Assembly (NCBI GenBank): GCA_946965045.2
Contig: OX337236.1
Location: 2,170,001 to 2,234,000, forward strand
Direction: 5' to 3'
DNA: 64,000 bases
From: Epithemia pelagica
Lineage: Eukaryota > Bacillariophyta > Bacillariophyceae > Surirellales > Surirellaceae
This document shows positions 1-11,022 of the stretch, in pieces. How positions within the stretch are numbered: position 1 is the first letter of the stretch; each line of letters opens with the position of its first letter. The position numbers were made by a program, and so were the translations under genes. The notes beneath the pieces are model-generated. The model made no database searches. It was not told where the DNA came from and saw only the letters and a list, made by a program, of their open reading frames with translations.

Positions 1-717
1 GCACACCACCACGAAGGGTCCGACTAACCAATCGTTCGAATTGTCGCACATCTTTGCGAAACAGTTCAGCCGCCTCGTGATTCAACGGATCGTCAGGATT
101 AGGCTCATAAAACAAGTAAATGAGTCCATAAATGACAGCGTTAATGTCCAACACGGGTTTCCAATCCTCGCGCAAAATATTCAAACAAACTTTGCCTTGT
201 AAATCAATGTTTGGATGGTAAATTTTGGTGCCACATTCCACCTTAGGTGGAGAATGTGGGTAATGAGGAGGAATCACGAAGGAAAAACGATAGGTAGCTC
301 CTTTCCAGTATCCTGAGTCAGGAGATATCGAAACGTTGAATGATGTCAAGTCATTGGGGTTGGGAAACGTGACCTCGGCAACTTTTCCACCGTCCAATTC
401 GGCAATATCTGGCGGGTATTGTAAATCGGTGAGAAACACAACAAACCGAGACAAACAATGAAAGTCAATGCTAACAATGACCAACCTTTTTGAATCCGAA
501 TTTCACCCGGCGTACGTTTCTTGCCCGATGTTTCCCCCTCTTCATTTTTGGTCGTTTTCTTCCCGCCAATACCCAACAAGGATATTTTTTGCTGTTGCGC
601 CGGCTCTTCAGCCGATGAGGAGGGCTTCTCAGCAGTGGAGGTAGATGCCTCTTGCTGTTGTTGCTGTTGCAGTTGTTGTTGCTTTTCCGCTTCTCGTTTC
701 TTTTTCAAGGCCAACAT
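1..717 (-). CDS. UBC12: NEDD8-conjugating enzyme E2 (UBC12/UBE2M), C-terminus beyond window edge
   Basis: E2 enzyme that takes NEDD8 from the NAE1-UBA3 E1 as a thioester and passes it to cullins. Two exons are visible: 717-486 and 408-1, separated by a 77-nt GT-AG intron (485-409). Splicing joins RIQK to DIAELDGG, matching the RIQKDI-EL junction of animal UBE2M. Exon 2 holds the complete UBC fold: YHPNIDLQGKVCLNILREDW contains the active-site Cys, followed by the alpha-helical part with EPNPDDPLNHEAA. The N-terminal tail (MLALKKKREAEK) replaces the usual MI/KLFSLK docking peptide and runs into a poly-Gln tract and a Ser/Glu-rich linker, so it is longer than in animals. Only about a dozen C-terminal residues are missing. 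The start is the first ATG in frame. Family assignment is very secure. Confidence 0.95.
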
Positions 718-1142
718 GGTGAATGTTACGGACGCGACAGATCAAATTTATGAAATTTGGAAACCCGCAAAAGAAGGAAAAAGAGAGACGACAAAAAAAT
801 CTTCTGATTATTTTCGACAGAAAAGACCCGCGCAAGCGTGGGAACGCGCGCGCGCGAGACCACCTTTTGACGACCCATATGCGATCCGATTTATCTTCAT
901 CAACCATCACATCAACCTCCAACAAAACAGCCACCCAAGACCCAAGATGCTGGCTTCCTTTCTTGATGGCAAAGGTTGACCGCATGCGGACAATGCATTG
1001 CTTTCATGCATTGCAAGGTATCCAGAATCGTTTCGTTGTGATACGGCCACGAGTGAACCATGTAGTTCTACAGGTTTGATGGAGTTCATCGAAGGAACAT
1101 TGGCCGACGACGGCCGTTCGTACACTGACATCGAATCATCTG
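718..1142. promoter_or_regulatory. Divergent intergenic region (possible shared promoter)
   Basis: About 425 bp separate the UBC12 start from the first in-frame ATG of the rightward gene, so it probably holds both promoters. No clear TATA box or other motif was recognised. The right part (about 986-1168) is open in another frame and reads like protein, including an ATG at 1079 that would give MEFIEGTLADDG. It may therefore be an upstream exon of the next gene rather than spacer. Confidence 0.4.
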
Positions 1143-4053
1143 ATGGACACAGCCACGATTCTTGCGCCTGAGTTTCGTCACTTGTCTCCATGCTTTGGAG
1201 CAGCGCTGCTGAATACCAAAAATTTGGCGTGTCTACAAAACTTGATGAACATCGGAGACTTTCTCGAAGACTGCCAACGTGCAGACGTTTCGGGTGATAA
1301 CAAGAGCGACGAAAAGGTTCTATCGAATGAAGCTTCTGTGGATGGCTTGTGGCATCCTTGCCAATTGGCGAACCAAATATTTTTCCAGCCACATGAACAA
1401 GCTACAATTCGAGTCACGAAAAATAGGTCAGTTCCAGCGGCACATATGACACCGGCCATAATGGGTGCGCTTTGGGGATTGTCCATGGCCAATACCGTCC
1501 ATGATCCTGCCCTGAGTGAAAAACGGTTTCGAAAGCTCTTAAAAGATCACTGTGGGATACGATCCAATTACGTTTTCGATGAGTGGACAGGAGTCTCGTT
1601 GGTTCGATGGAAAGAGTTGATGAAACACATGCCGACCTTCAAGCAAAGCAAGAACCAATCAACTCTTTCTCAGTATCTGTGCAGTGCCGTTTGGAATGCT
1701 GCGTTGTGGGAGAAGAGTATGTCGAAGCAATGCCTCATGGATTACCGTCTACACCTGGAAAAGAGCTCCAATATGAAAATATTTGCCCAAAATGAATTGG
1801 CAACAGCTCTCAAACACTGTTCGGTCGCTCGTGAGGAATGGTCGAACGCCCGTTTTTCAGAAGATGAAACCGATTCACAATCGATCCATTCGGCAATGGA
1901 TTTATTAATGGACAATGGCGTATTTGGTGCAACCACCATCCCCACGCAACAAGAGGACTCGACCATCGCTCGTGCATTGGAACTGGTTTGTTGTGCCGCT
2001 TCTCGACGCGAAAGGGCCAAACCCGTTGTTCCGAATGGTTATTATGGATATGATGGAGGCAAGGTGAAACCGGATTGTGTTGAAGTGGCAGTTCGTGAAC
2101 TAATAGATTTATTGCTGTGGAATGAAGAAACAGCATCCTTCGAGGTCAACCGGTTACCGCCTACAGCAAGACCGGAGCTATTGGCCTTGTACCAAATTCC
2201 ATCATCCATCGTCTCTACAAACTACTCTACTGACACAGTTCCAGAGGGTGTAGACTTCGTGGATGAAGCGGAGGATAGAGATGACGCTAGTCTTGTTCGC
2301 GCTGCTGTAGCGGGTGATGGAAAGGACTGGTTTGAGATGCTGTCCAACATGCCTGAATGTGACTATTTATCGACAAGTCCTCACGGCAAGCCGTACGAAT
2401 TAACTCCCACTCTTTCCAACATGACGAAAGTCGTTCAACGATTATTATTTCCACATCATGAACAAGAGAAGTGGACATCGCTCCAGGATTTGCAGCACTT
2501 TTGGACGGCGGATCGATTGAATATTAAGCTGGACACTTTCACGGAACGTGCCAAAATGTCTCAAGAGCTTTTGGTGCATCAAGTCGCAACCATTCATGTG
2601 GAAGGTAGTACCAATGCCATTGAAATGCGCTTACGATGTGATTGGGAACGTAACACGGGCTTTGCGACTGTAACACATATGAAATTGCAGCAAGAGCGAG
2701 AACTGCTGGGACAAGACCAACAGGACAAACTACTGCAGTCTCTCGAGTTGCATTCTCATGAGACGGACCAGAGTTGGTTGGTTCCTTTTTCGCTTTGCTT
2801 TCTTAGTGCTCATGGCATTACGCGATCGAGCAGGAACCATACGTCTGATTCCTTGCCACTTCATTTGATATCTTCGCTCTATGGCGCGGACCGACGAGGG
2901 TTGATGCAAATTTTGGCAACATCAGACTTGGAACGGGAGGACCGAGCATTCCAAAAGGCTCTAAGGGAAAGCCAAGATATGCTCAAGGCGGCCGTAACCG
3001 AGTTGTGTAAAGGATTGAGTAGTGGTGAAAACAGCGAGCAGGCTGTTTGCCATGCGGAGTTGCTGGGTTGGATACTGTGCCAGAAACCGAATGTGACGAT
3101 GACTACCAACAACTCCCTGCCTGATTCAAAGTCGGCTTCGTATGATTCCAATGTGGAGCAATCGTTGTTGTCTTTGCCCCCCGAGATTGTTTTGGACAGC
3201 CCAGCGATTCAACTGGGATTGGCACGGAACCGATGGATGTGTCGAGGAAAGCTGTTGAACAAGTATGCACAATGGAGGAATGGCAAAGCATCTCGATGGG
3301 ATGTTGTCCAGAGTTTGGGAGTAGGAGAGATTTTCTCGTTTTTAGTTTGGGCTCTTGGAAGCGGACGGTCGTGAAATGGAAAGTTGAGGCCAATGCATCA
3401 GTAATCAGTACGGGCCTTGGAATATCGTCTATTAGACAACGCAGTTTCAGAGGGTGCAACTGGCTACATAGAATTTCCCACTCAGGCGATGCGTTCACGA
3501 GTAAGAGAGGGACGATAAAAATTCGAATGGAGCATGTACGGAACACCTTTGGTACTACCTCATCTGTTCGTAAGGAACCCAAATCTTCAAATGAACAGAG
3601 CTATATATTTAGTCCCACATTCCCATTTCCAGGCCGTCCTCAACATCGACCAAATTGTTCCAATGGCACATGGCACGACGCTTATTGTAACATGGTGAGT
3701 CGACTGGAGTTCAGATGGGTATACCTTACACCTACCTCGTTGGTGTCGCCTGATTTGTTCCTAAGCATGTCAAGAGGGTTTCTGAGGAGGAAACGACCTT
3801 TGTGTGCAATGCCTTCCTGCATTACCTGTACCACCGCACAAAGGGAACTATTCGATTGGGATTACTGGGAGGTTACGCGACAGAAAGGCCGTTTAGGTAT
3901 GATCATCTTCCAATCACCGAACATGACTCTGCAGACACCTTCCTTCCTCAATACCCGTTTGACACGACAAACGAAGAGGCGGTTTTCGACAAAAGAGTAT
4001 ATGCCGTCTGTAGTTGCTTCCGGATGCGATCGCAGCACACCAACAATGGATAA
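1143..4053 (+). CDS. Multi-exon gene, large protein of unknown function
   Basis: I do not recognise the family. Exon 1 gives about 725 residues in one frame with no repeats, membrane segments or signal peptide; a recognisable stretch near residue 310 reads YYGYDGGKVKPDCVEVAVRE. The frame closes at 3374, but coding continues in exons fitting GT-AG rules. An exon in the same frame (about 3433-3500) ends at GTAAGA; intron 3501-3632 (132 nt, phase 0); exon 3633-3694 ends at GTGAGT; intron 3695-3776 (82 nt); last exon 3777-4053 ends at TAA. The final exon reads as a compact domain (FLHYLYHRTKGTIRLGLLGG). The first intron is unresolved: donors at 3313 or 3321, acceptors near 3432 or 3451. The N-terminus may also lie upstream (see preceding region). 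Its stop lies 46 bp from that of the convergent neighbour. Confidence 0.7.
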
Positions 4054-4099
4054 AAATACACGGCCGCGGGTCGTAACGAGGGTGAAATTTGTAAAGTAC

Positions 4100-5494
4100 T
4101 TAATTCCATGAAGCACAAGTGATGTCGTCGTCCTCAAATTCATCGCCAGTCACAGCGGGAATTTCGATTTCTTTATCGAGCAGCTCGAGAAAACTTGTTC
4201 TGGGAGGATTTCTTTCTGCTGGGTCAAACAGCCTAATGTCGACGGAGGAGTCTGACTCCTCTTCACCCGAGGAAGCAGAGGCTGAACAACCAGGTAGAAG
4301 GTTGCATTCCCCGTATCTATCCTCACTTTTGGGAATATAGAAAGACAAATTCACGCCTGCCTTGATCAATGCTGTGTACGGATCCATGATGTACTTAGCC
4401 CCTTCTGGTTCATTTTTGTATAGAAGTTCAAAATCGATGACGTAAAGTTTGAATTCACGACCTTGGCTGCCCTTAAGTATTGGAACATCAACTTTCCCTT
4501 CTACCAGCAACATCTCCTTCATTGTTCTTAACATCTCCTTCTGGCTCGTACCACCATCGGTCACATCAAGCTTCTCGTAGTGGCTATCCCAGTTGGTAAC
4601 CAGCGAATCCGCCATAGCTTTCATCACTTCCGCCAGAAGGTGTGTCGCATTCTGCACTTGCTGTCCGGATGCTATCTTGATGTGGTCATGTGTAGTATCC
4701 TGGGTCATTTGAAGCTCCCAATAGGTCCTCGCAGAGTCAGCTATGATGAGCATTTTGTACCCAGTACTGTATTGCCACTCTGCCATATCTTTCATCGACG
4801 AGAAGATTGGGATAGCCCAAACCACCCTGTTTGTTAGCGTGTCGTAGATGAGATTGTGTTCACCAGCGAAATATAATTTGGAGGTTCTCATGCTGGCGAG
4901 CTTCTGGATGAGGAGCTTGTCATAATTCCGGTTTGTATCTCCAGTAACAAGTTTGAACATTGGCCACCAGAACTGGTGGCATTGATGGTCGGCGGGAAAC
5001 GTATGTGCTCGCCATTTATCGTTTTTGTAGAGTGATTCACCGAGAATGTTTTTGGCATATGTCTTCTCGTGGTTTTCGTCCGCAGCTCTATTCGATCCAT
5101 GGATTGCTCCAACATCAGGCACTTCAATTGACACTTGAGAGGTAGTGTCCACATCCTTCGTGAATAGACTAGATATGCCGTGACTAGTCTCCAAAATGGC
5201 CTCCAAATCCTGGCCATCGTCGAAAACATGGACTACATCTTCGCGCAAATACAACGAGCATGTGTTTTCTTTGCGAAGTTTCAATGCATCATCATAGCAT
5301 CTCTTGTAATCCTCAGCCTCAAATTCCCACACCTTCTCGATGGTATCCCAGTAATGGCCAGAGTCCTTTTCGTCCCTTTCTCTGAAAACTTCAACCCTTT
5401 CTCTGATAGCTTTATCCTTTTCCCGGTTAGCAGCTGCTAATAGCTCTTTGAGCTACTCGTTTGATTTTGATGGCTTGGAACAATCCGCCCCCAT
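4100..5494 (-). CDS. Unknown protein with N-myristoylation-type start, interrupted by an in-frame TAG
   Basis: An open frame of 450 codons runs from 5452 to 4100 but has no ATG near its 5' end; the first internal Met is deep in the protein. In the same frame upstream is ATG 5494, giving MGADCSKPSKSNE, then TAG (5455-5453), then a helical charged segment (LLAAANREKDKAIRERVE) and the rest. Gly2 with Ser6 fits the N-myristoylation consensus, and Cys5 is a possible palmitoylation site. No GT-AG pair around the TAG restores the frame. The body has an aromatic-rich block (QFWWPMFKLV) and an acidic Ser/Glu-rich tail near the C-terminus; no family is recognised. It could be a nonsense allele, a sequence error or a young pseudogene. 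It is convergent with the gene ending at 4053. Confidence 0.65.
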
Positions 5495-5659
5495 CGTTTC
5501 TCTGTTGTGAGTCACGAAATCAGCGCTTAGCACGTAAGCTGCTAAAGGCTAAATCATCTTTTCAGACCCATTCCTCTCAACATTGATCCAATGTGGGGCA
5601 CATGGCTTGTAACTTGGTTACCCTGTAACTTATCACCGGAACATTGACGCGGGTGAAGG

Positions 5660-5692
5660 TGCGAGTGCGGGGGGTAAGCCCCCGCACTCGCA
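5660..5692. repeat. Perfect GC-rich palindrome, 14-bp arms, 5-nt loop
   Basis: The arms TGCGAGTGCGGGGG and CCCCCGCACTCGCA are exact reverse complements around GTAAG. It lies in the roughly 350-bp spacer between two divergent gene starts (5494 minus, 5846 plus). It could form a hairpin in DNA or RNA; a similar GCACTCGC motif recurs near 7220-7245. Confidence 0.7.
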
Positions 5693-5845
5693 TCAACATT
5701 CCTACTATAAACTTAACAGTTATCCGTAGTTTTGTCATGCGACTGTGCTTCAACGGATAGAATGACAGACGATTGTCGGGTGTATCCACAAGATTCATCT
5801 CACAATCCACACACTCCATAGGTACGACGGCAACGACGACAGTTC

Positions 5846-7012
5846 ATGTTGGATTTGGATACCGTAGCTCTACGAAGAAGAAGACGACCATCCTCGGCCA
5901 TCATGGTATGTTTGGTACAATCGGCTTGAATAGTAGTAGCATGGACCAGCAGCAGGAGGCTATGGCCGGTGATTGTTCTTTTCCTTGTTACAAGAACGAC
6001 AAGACATCACTCCTCGACGACCAACGTGTCTCGTTCCATGAACCTGTCTCGATCTCGCGCGAACCAAAAAGAAGAAGAAGAGAGAAGAAGTGCTACAGTG
6101 GCTGGAGTGAAACCTCACGCGATAGAGGTCTGTGTGGTCGACACAAGAAGAAAGAAGAAGAACTACCATCGGGGGTCTGGCTCCATTGGGTCCTCATTGC
6201 AACAGTGCTATTAACGCAACACACGAGGACGACGTCGTTGGTCCTTTTGTGTGCAGGGTGGCTCGTTTCGGTTCCACAACGACAAACGACTGGAAAACCA
6301 TGATGCGACGACAATACGGTCCATCATCAAATCCGGAGAACCACCACCACCATCGTTTGTTGGTAGTACGCGTAAGGAGGACCACAAGAACCACCACCAC
6401 AAGAACCTGCATCCAAACTCTCCCCCAACTCCAGACATTTCACGCAAATCGGCAACCGTGGTTGCATCCTCTTCTCGTCGTCGTTATTGTTCATTGCATG
6501 GAGTGTTGTATTCCTTGGCCGTCTTGTTTTGGGTGGGAGCGACGGTGCGTCTCGCCCTGATTCATTTCCAAAACGACCATCCCGATGCAATGACCCGCAG
6601 CGTCTTGTTGCTGTCGTCGTCCTCCTCCTCGTCGTCGTCGTCGCGCACAGGGTGGTCACCCATCAGCAGCACGAAAGCAATTCAACGTCCAACCTTGTTA
6701 CTCCACGACGATCCTCGAGGAGAAGAAGTAACTGTCACGAGCGACCAAGTTCAATTGGTATGGAATCAAGCCTTGCGGTATCAAGATCAACTGGAGGTGT
6801 CGTCCAATCATCTTCCATTCAACCATTTCCAGACCACCCGTACCAATTATCATTCGAGTAGCAGCAACAATCAGGACGACGACGACGACTACTTGTCATT
6901 GATTTATTCTTCGGCCTGTCTCATTGTCAAGGATGACAATCATTGGTTGGTTGAATGGATGGCCTATCATGGGATAGTGTTTTCCCTCTATATATCATGG
7001 ACTGCCTTGTGA
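5846..7012 (+). pseudogene. 5' fragment of a GT92/DUF23-like type II membrane glycosyltransferase
   Basis: Exon 1 (5846-5905, MLDLDTVALRRRRRPSSAIM) ends at a GTATGT donor. A 351-nt intron ends at a pyrimidine-rich TGTGCAG (6256), and exon 2 opens in phase at 6257. The protein has a basic cytosolic tail, a signal anchor (about LHGVLYSLAVLFWVGATVRL), a Ser/Asp-rich stem, then SACLIVKDDNHWLVEWMAYH. That last stretch is the usual start of the DUF23/GT92 catalytic domain, which normally continues HxVLPLRYL. Here it is lost: after MAYH the frame reads GIVFSLYISWTAL and stops. About 200 or more residues of catalytic domain, including the metal-binding and nucleotide-sugar motifs, are missing, and what follows is repeat DNA. 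An intact enzyme would sit in the Golgi and transfer hexoses. I infer truncation by an insertion or deletion at about 6970. Confidence 0.7.
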
Positions 7013-8860
7013 CTCTGTAAAATGCGTTGTGTGTCCATCGCCCATGCATCATAGACTTGTAAGTGCCTTGCGTACATCCATATCCATGGCAAGACATGCC
7101 AATTGCCAATAGCACACAATGCTCCGTGTAGCATTGGTGCCCTCGCAGCCCTTGCATGCCCGCAGAGACTTGCACGCAATTTTTGCGAGTGCCCGCGCTA
7201 AATTTTTAGATTTGGAGTCCCCCCTCGCACTCACACCTGCCCCCGCACAAAAAAGTAGCCTGACAAGTTACGGTCTTAGTCGAACGTAGTTCAGGTGGGT
7301 ATACCTATCTCGTCGCTGGTAGACCCCAGCAAGTGTTATCTTTCCGCATGGACATGGATAGATGAATTTCTCGTAGGAGTAGTTGTTTAAGGTCGGGGTG
7401 GAAGGTGGGAAAATTGCAATTTCGCACAGCAAGGGGCGGCCCAAGTACTATAGAAAATAGAGAGTTGCGGGATTTTCGCAGTGCCACCCTGGAACGCTCG
7501 CCACATTGCATGCGTAACGGTTTTTAAGAAAATAGAATACAATTGCGCAGCCTAAAATTTTCGATGATTAAAAGAGGGGGGGGGGGGGGGCGTTCCAACC
7601 GCGACAAATTCTAGAGGAATATCGGCCAAAAAAGGATTATTTTGGCGTCTTTTTTTCTTGTATGGGTGTCAGTGGGATTACGGGGGGTCTTCTGTAGGAC
7701 ACTCCTAAAAAGTGTACGCTTTTCAAAAATATTTTTAAAACGCGTCGGATTTCGCCGGGAATTCCCTGGATTTTAAAATGAGGGATTAGCCGGATTTTGA
7801 CTGTTGCCGGCGCGTTGGAGACGTTGATTCCGCGGAAATCTCTTAGTTCTTCGTAAGAACGGGAATCTACGACCGCTCGGAAAAGTCGTGTGATCAGGAA
7901 ATATGGGGGAATTCAGGCAAAGTTACGTATGACGACCGATATCGAAAAGTGGGCAGAATTATACTCTGGCGGTAGCCCCTGCTACATCCCCTGTGCTATG
8001 TTGTATTGTATGTAGGCGAACGACGAACAACGGAGAGACCGCCACTACCCCAATTATCGATCACGAAGCGCTTGGGCTTGGGCGTACAAAGTTGTTGGGG
8101 TGTGGTTCTCTTCGGACCTTTGCTCATGATGGTCTCGGTTCCTGGGTGTCCAGGGTTCGAGTCCGCTGTGATTAGGTGGTTGGGAGGGCTAGATGTGGGG
8201 CCCGAAAAGCGGTTCGTCTATGTGGCCCCTTGTCACAAGCGGGCTGTCCCCCTGCTCCATGATTCCGAGAGTAATGGCGCCAGGGCAGTCGGTCGACCGT
8301 ACCCTAGCGGGTCGGCGCGGCAGCTGGAAGAATAGACTATTCCCTTTTTGTTGGGGTGTGGTTCTCGTTCACCCCCTCGTGGGGGTGGCTGAGAGGGTTT
8401 AATTTCGTGTAGCCCCCCCCATCTCTCACCCCCTAGCGGGGGTGTTTTCTGGTCTTGTAATTTCGTTGAAACACCCCCCCATCTCTCTGTGCAAAACAAA
8501 AAAAAAAATATCCGACCATCACGATAACAACACGGACCATGGTGTTGCACTGGTTGTTGTGCACCTATTTTGACACTTGGTACCTGTCGGGCGAGTCATA
8601 GACCTCTAACCAATAGCGTAGGATACATCTGCATGGCCAAAATATGAAGGTCAAGTTTCGCTGTTTTTCCAAAGAAAGTTCCATTCAACGGAGAACGGAG
8701 GTGACTGTTAACCGACAACGAAACAGGAGAGGTAGCGTAGAGGACCAAACCAAACGTGCAACCAGAACGACTCTATCCTTCGTCCGTATCCGGGACTCCA
8801 GCAACAGCAAGGACCACAAACAAAGCGAAAGTAAGCAGCAAAGCAAACCGACAACCGACA
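7013..8860. repeat. Gene-free dispersed repeat region
   Basis: No supported gene. The stretch has a poly-G run (about 7577-7590), several C-runs (8405-8480) and a repeated motif GTTGGGGTGTGGTTCTC (near 8093 and 8350). Pieces at 7313-7350 (GGTAGACCCCAGC, TATCTTTCCGCAT), 8055-8115 and 8665-8740 reappear in the same order but compressed at 9769-9960, so the two tracts look like long and internally deleted copies of one dispersed element. The segment near 7490-7580 also resembles 62665-62740. Terminal repeats were not found. Confidence 0.5.
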
Positions 8861-9679
8861 ATGCCGCACCCGCAATATTCTATTCAAGGCCGTCTCTTGA
8901 CGGAGCATTCGTTTCCCTCGCCCGCCTGTAAGGAAAAAACGTTCCGGAGCCGCTCTACATGTTTGATTGACTTGGGCTCCTCTCTGATTGTCCTCACGGA
9001 AGGCAGCGAGGGCGGTTCTGGCCCGGACCATACGAAAGGACTTTTCCGCCTCGAGGTTGATCGCGACGCTGTCGTTTTTGCCGATGATAAAACCCAGAAG
9101 AAGAGCATGGAAGAGTGCAAGGGTATCTTGGACCAAGCTTTGGCGTCCTACGGGGAGTGTCAGATTCACAAGGTCAGTTTTCCGTTCTTCGGACAGGATG
9201 AATTGACGGTTGTCAAGACCCGTCCTTGCCTCTGTCTTTACAGCACCGACCCGAATGTTCCCTCGATTTACCTTGCGCTGTTCACAGAGGCGCCACGGGC
9301 TACACCAGCCACCGGACCTTGGGAGATGATTCTTGCTGGAGGCGACGAAGGCGAACTTGTTCCTGCGGAATCACCAACGCATCTTCTCGACCTATCAAAA
9401 ATGTGCACATTGCCGGAACTCCACATGCTGGAAGAGAATGAATTTTTGAATGGTAAGCCGACCTACGATTATTGGAAGATTACAAAGCACAAGATCATGA
9501 AAGTCAAAAACCCCTCAGACTTGCGCCGTCAAGTCGTACATCAGCTGCAGGCTGTCCTGTTGCAAAACCCTTTTCTCGACTACAAGGACAATACTCGGGA
9601 ATTAGATGTTGGCACCTGGGTAGTACGCTACGAAGTGCTCCGCGGGGAAGATGTCATGCGCCACATGATCTACAAATAG
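8861..9679 (+). CDS. Unknown 272-aa protein
   Basis: I do not recognise the family. The frame is open further upstream (from a GTG at 8756), but the first ATG is at 8861 (MPHPQYSIQGRLL), preceded by CCGACA; this is the likely start. The product is soluble-looking, with no membrane segment or signal peptide. The sequence alternates beta-rich pieces (SRSTCLIDLGSSLIVL, EDVMRHMIY near the C-terminus) with a central Glu/Asp-rich loop (GGDEGELVPAESPTH). It stands alone with no close neighbour, flanked on both sides by copies of the same dispersed repeat. Codon use and length suggest a real gene. An intron is not needed. Confidence 0.65.
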   Translation: MPHPQYSIQGRLLTEHSFPSPACKEKTFRSRSTCLIDLGSSLIVLTEGSEGGSGPDHTKGLFRLEVDRDAVVFADDKTQKKSMEECKGILDQALASYGECQIHKVSFPFFGQDELTVVKTRPCLCLYSTDPNVPSIYLALFTEAPRATPATGPWEMILAGGDEGELVPAESPTHLLDLSKMCTLPELHMLEENEFLNGKPTYDYWKITKHKIMKVKNPSDLRRQVVHQLQAVLLQNPFLDYKDNTRELDVGTWVVRYEVLRGEDVMRHMIYK

Positions 9680-10172
9680 ATTGAACCCTTCAGCATTCCA
9701 GAAGATTGGGGGATGGATGCGAAAAGAAGCTGTATTTTCGTCGCTCCTTTCCCGAAGGGATTTGTCCCTGGTAGCCCCCAGCGGGTCTATCTTTCCGCAT
9801 CAATAGAGACAAGACTATATTTAGATTCAGTATGAATCATCGATCAATAAGCGCTTGGGAGTAAGTTGTTGGGGTGTGGTGGTTCTCGTTTTTCGCCGTT
9901 CTTCCAAAGAAATCCTTTCTTCTATTCAACGGAGACAACGATACAGGAGAGGAGGGTTCTGGTATTGGATTGGTTGGTCCGGACACCTCCTTTTTGTTTT
10001 GAGAACACCCTTCGAAGCGGGACACTTGAACTTTAGTGAACACAAAAAGGGCTTCATCACTATACTCTCTTCATAATTTTGTCAGAAGTATAGCAGAAAA
10101 AGGTGAAAAGCGAACCACGTCCGCATAGATCGTATCCACTCGTCGTCACATCTACACCGAACAAAAATCATC
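9680..10172. repeat. Intergenic region with compressed copy of the dispersed repeat
   Basis: Positions 9769-9960 match, in order, the motifs of the 7313-8740 repeat (TATCTTTCCGCAT; AAGCGCTTGGG then GTTGGGGTGTGG; TTCCAAAGAAA; ATTCAACGGAGA; ACAGGAGAGG). The rest is unremarkable and should include the VTC1 promoter. Confidence 0.5.
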
Positions 10173-11022
10173 ATGTTAGATCTAATGGGCATCGTCTCGA
10201 ACGGAAATGGTCAATCGGGCCACGAGCGTGAATCGACGCCTCTCCTCCCATCGAATGCGAGCGGTGAGCGAGCAGTTGGTGGTCAACAACAATACTACTT
10301 TTTGGGCAAGGCCAGCAACGATTATCAAGGTGGAACAAGTGCCTCGGTTCGGGATTCCGATGGTGGTGAAGTTGTGGAAGAAATACCGGAAGGATCGCAC
10401 ACCGAAGAGTTTGCACCCAAACAACTTCCTCCCATGGTACGATGATCTTCCTGTCATCTTGGAATTCTTGCTTTGGATCAAATTCTAACATGATTTTAAC
10501 TCTTCGTTGTTTTCGACACAGATGGCTTCCCCGTCGACGTCGTCGAAACGAAAAAAGTTTCAGGCTCGTGATGGCAATGGTGGATTCTGGTCCAAGTTGT
10601 TTGGAGGTGGAGCAGGAGGAGGAACACGACGAACCACTCACCAACCGATTGGCGAAGTGGGAACCCTTTTAAAGCAACGCAAAGCACCGATAAAGGTGGA
10701 ACCCAAAGTCTTTTTCGCCAACGAACGTACTTTCTTGGCCTGGATGCATCTCTCGGTGACGCTGGCAGGTGCCTCGATTGCCATTTTGGCATTTGCCGAA
10801 GATCAAAATCCGTACTCGCAACTCTATGGAGTGCTGCTCTTGCCTGTGGCCATTGCCTTTATTATTTACAGCATGTACCAATACTCTCGACGAGCCACCA
10901 TGATTCGACATCGCAATCCTGGACCATATGAGGACACGGTGGGGCCGGCTGTTTTGGGAATCATGCTCATGGTTTCCATTGTTGCCCAGTTTGCCCTCAA
11001 GCTTTACTCACTGGCCGTCTAA
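10173..11022 (+). CDS. VTC1: Vacuolar transporter chaperone 1 (VTC complex membrane subunit, DUF202)
   Basis: Small membrane subunit of the VTC polyphosphate polymerase, which makes polyphosphate from ATP and moves it into the vacuole or acidocalcisomes. Exon 1 is 10173-10436 (88 codons) and the intron 10437-10521 (85 nt, GTACGA...CACAG, phase 0). Exon 2 gives 166 residues, for 254 aa in total. The DUF202 core is clear: PKVFFANERTFLAWMHLSVT, with the basic and aromatic residues typical of VTC1, then three membrane segments: one right after FLAWMHLS, one at YGVLLLPVAIAFIIYSMYQY, and one at the C-terminus (VLGIMLMVSIVAQFAL). Fungal VTC1 is about 130 aa, so this form has a long Ser/Gly/Glu-rich N-terminal cytosolic extension (HERESTPLLP). 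No SPX or catalytic domain is fused. Confidence 0.93.

Noticed and set aside
907-1392. 161-codon antisense frame opposite the 5' end of the 1143 gene
   Set aside because: It is the shadow of the sense coding region and has no protein-like motifs or conserved features.
8150-8172. GGGTTCGAGTCCGC resembles the B box of a tRNA gene
   Set aside because: The flanks do not form a T-stem, acceptor stem or cloverleaf, and no matching A box lies at the right distance.
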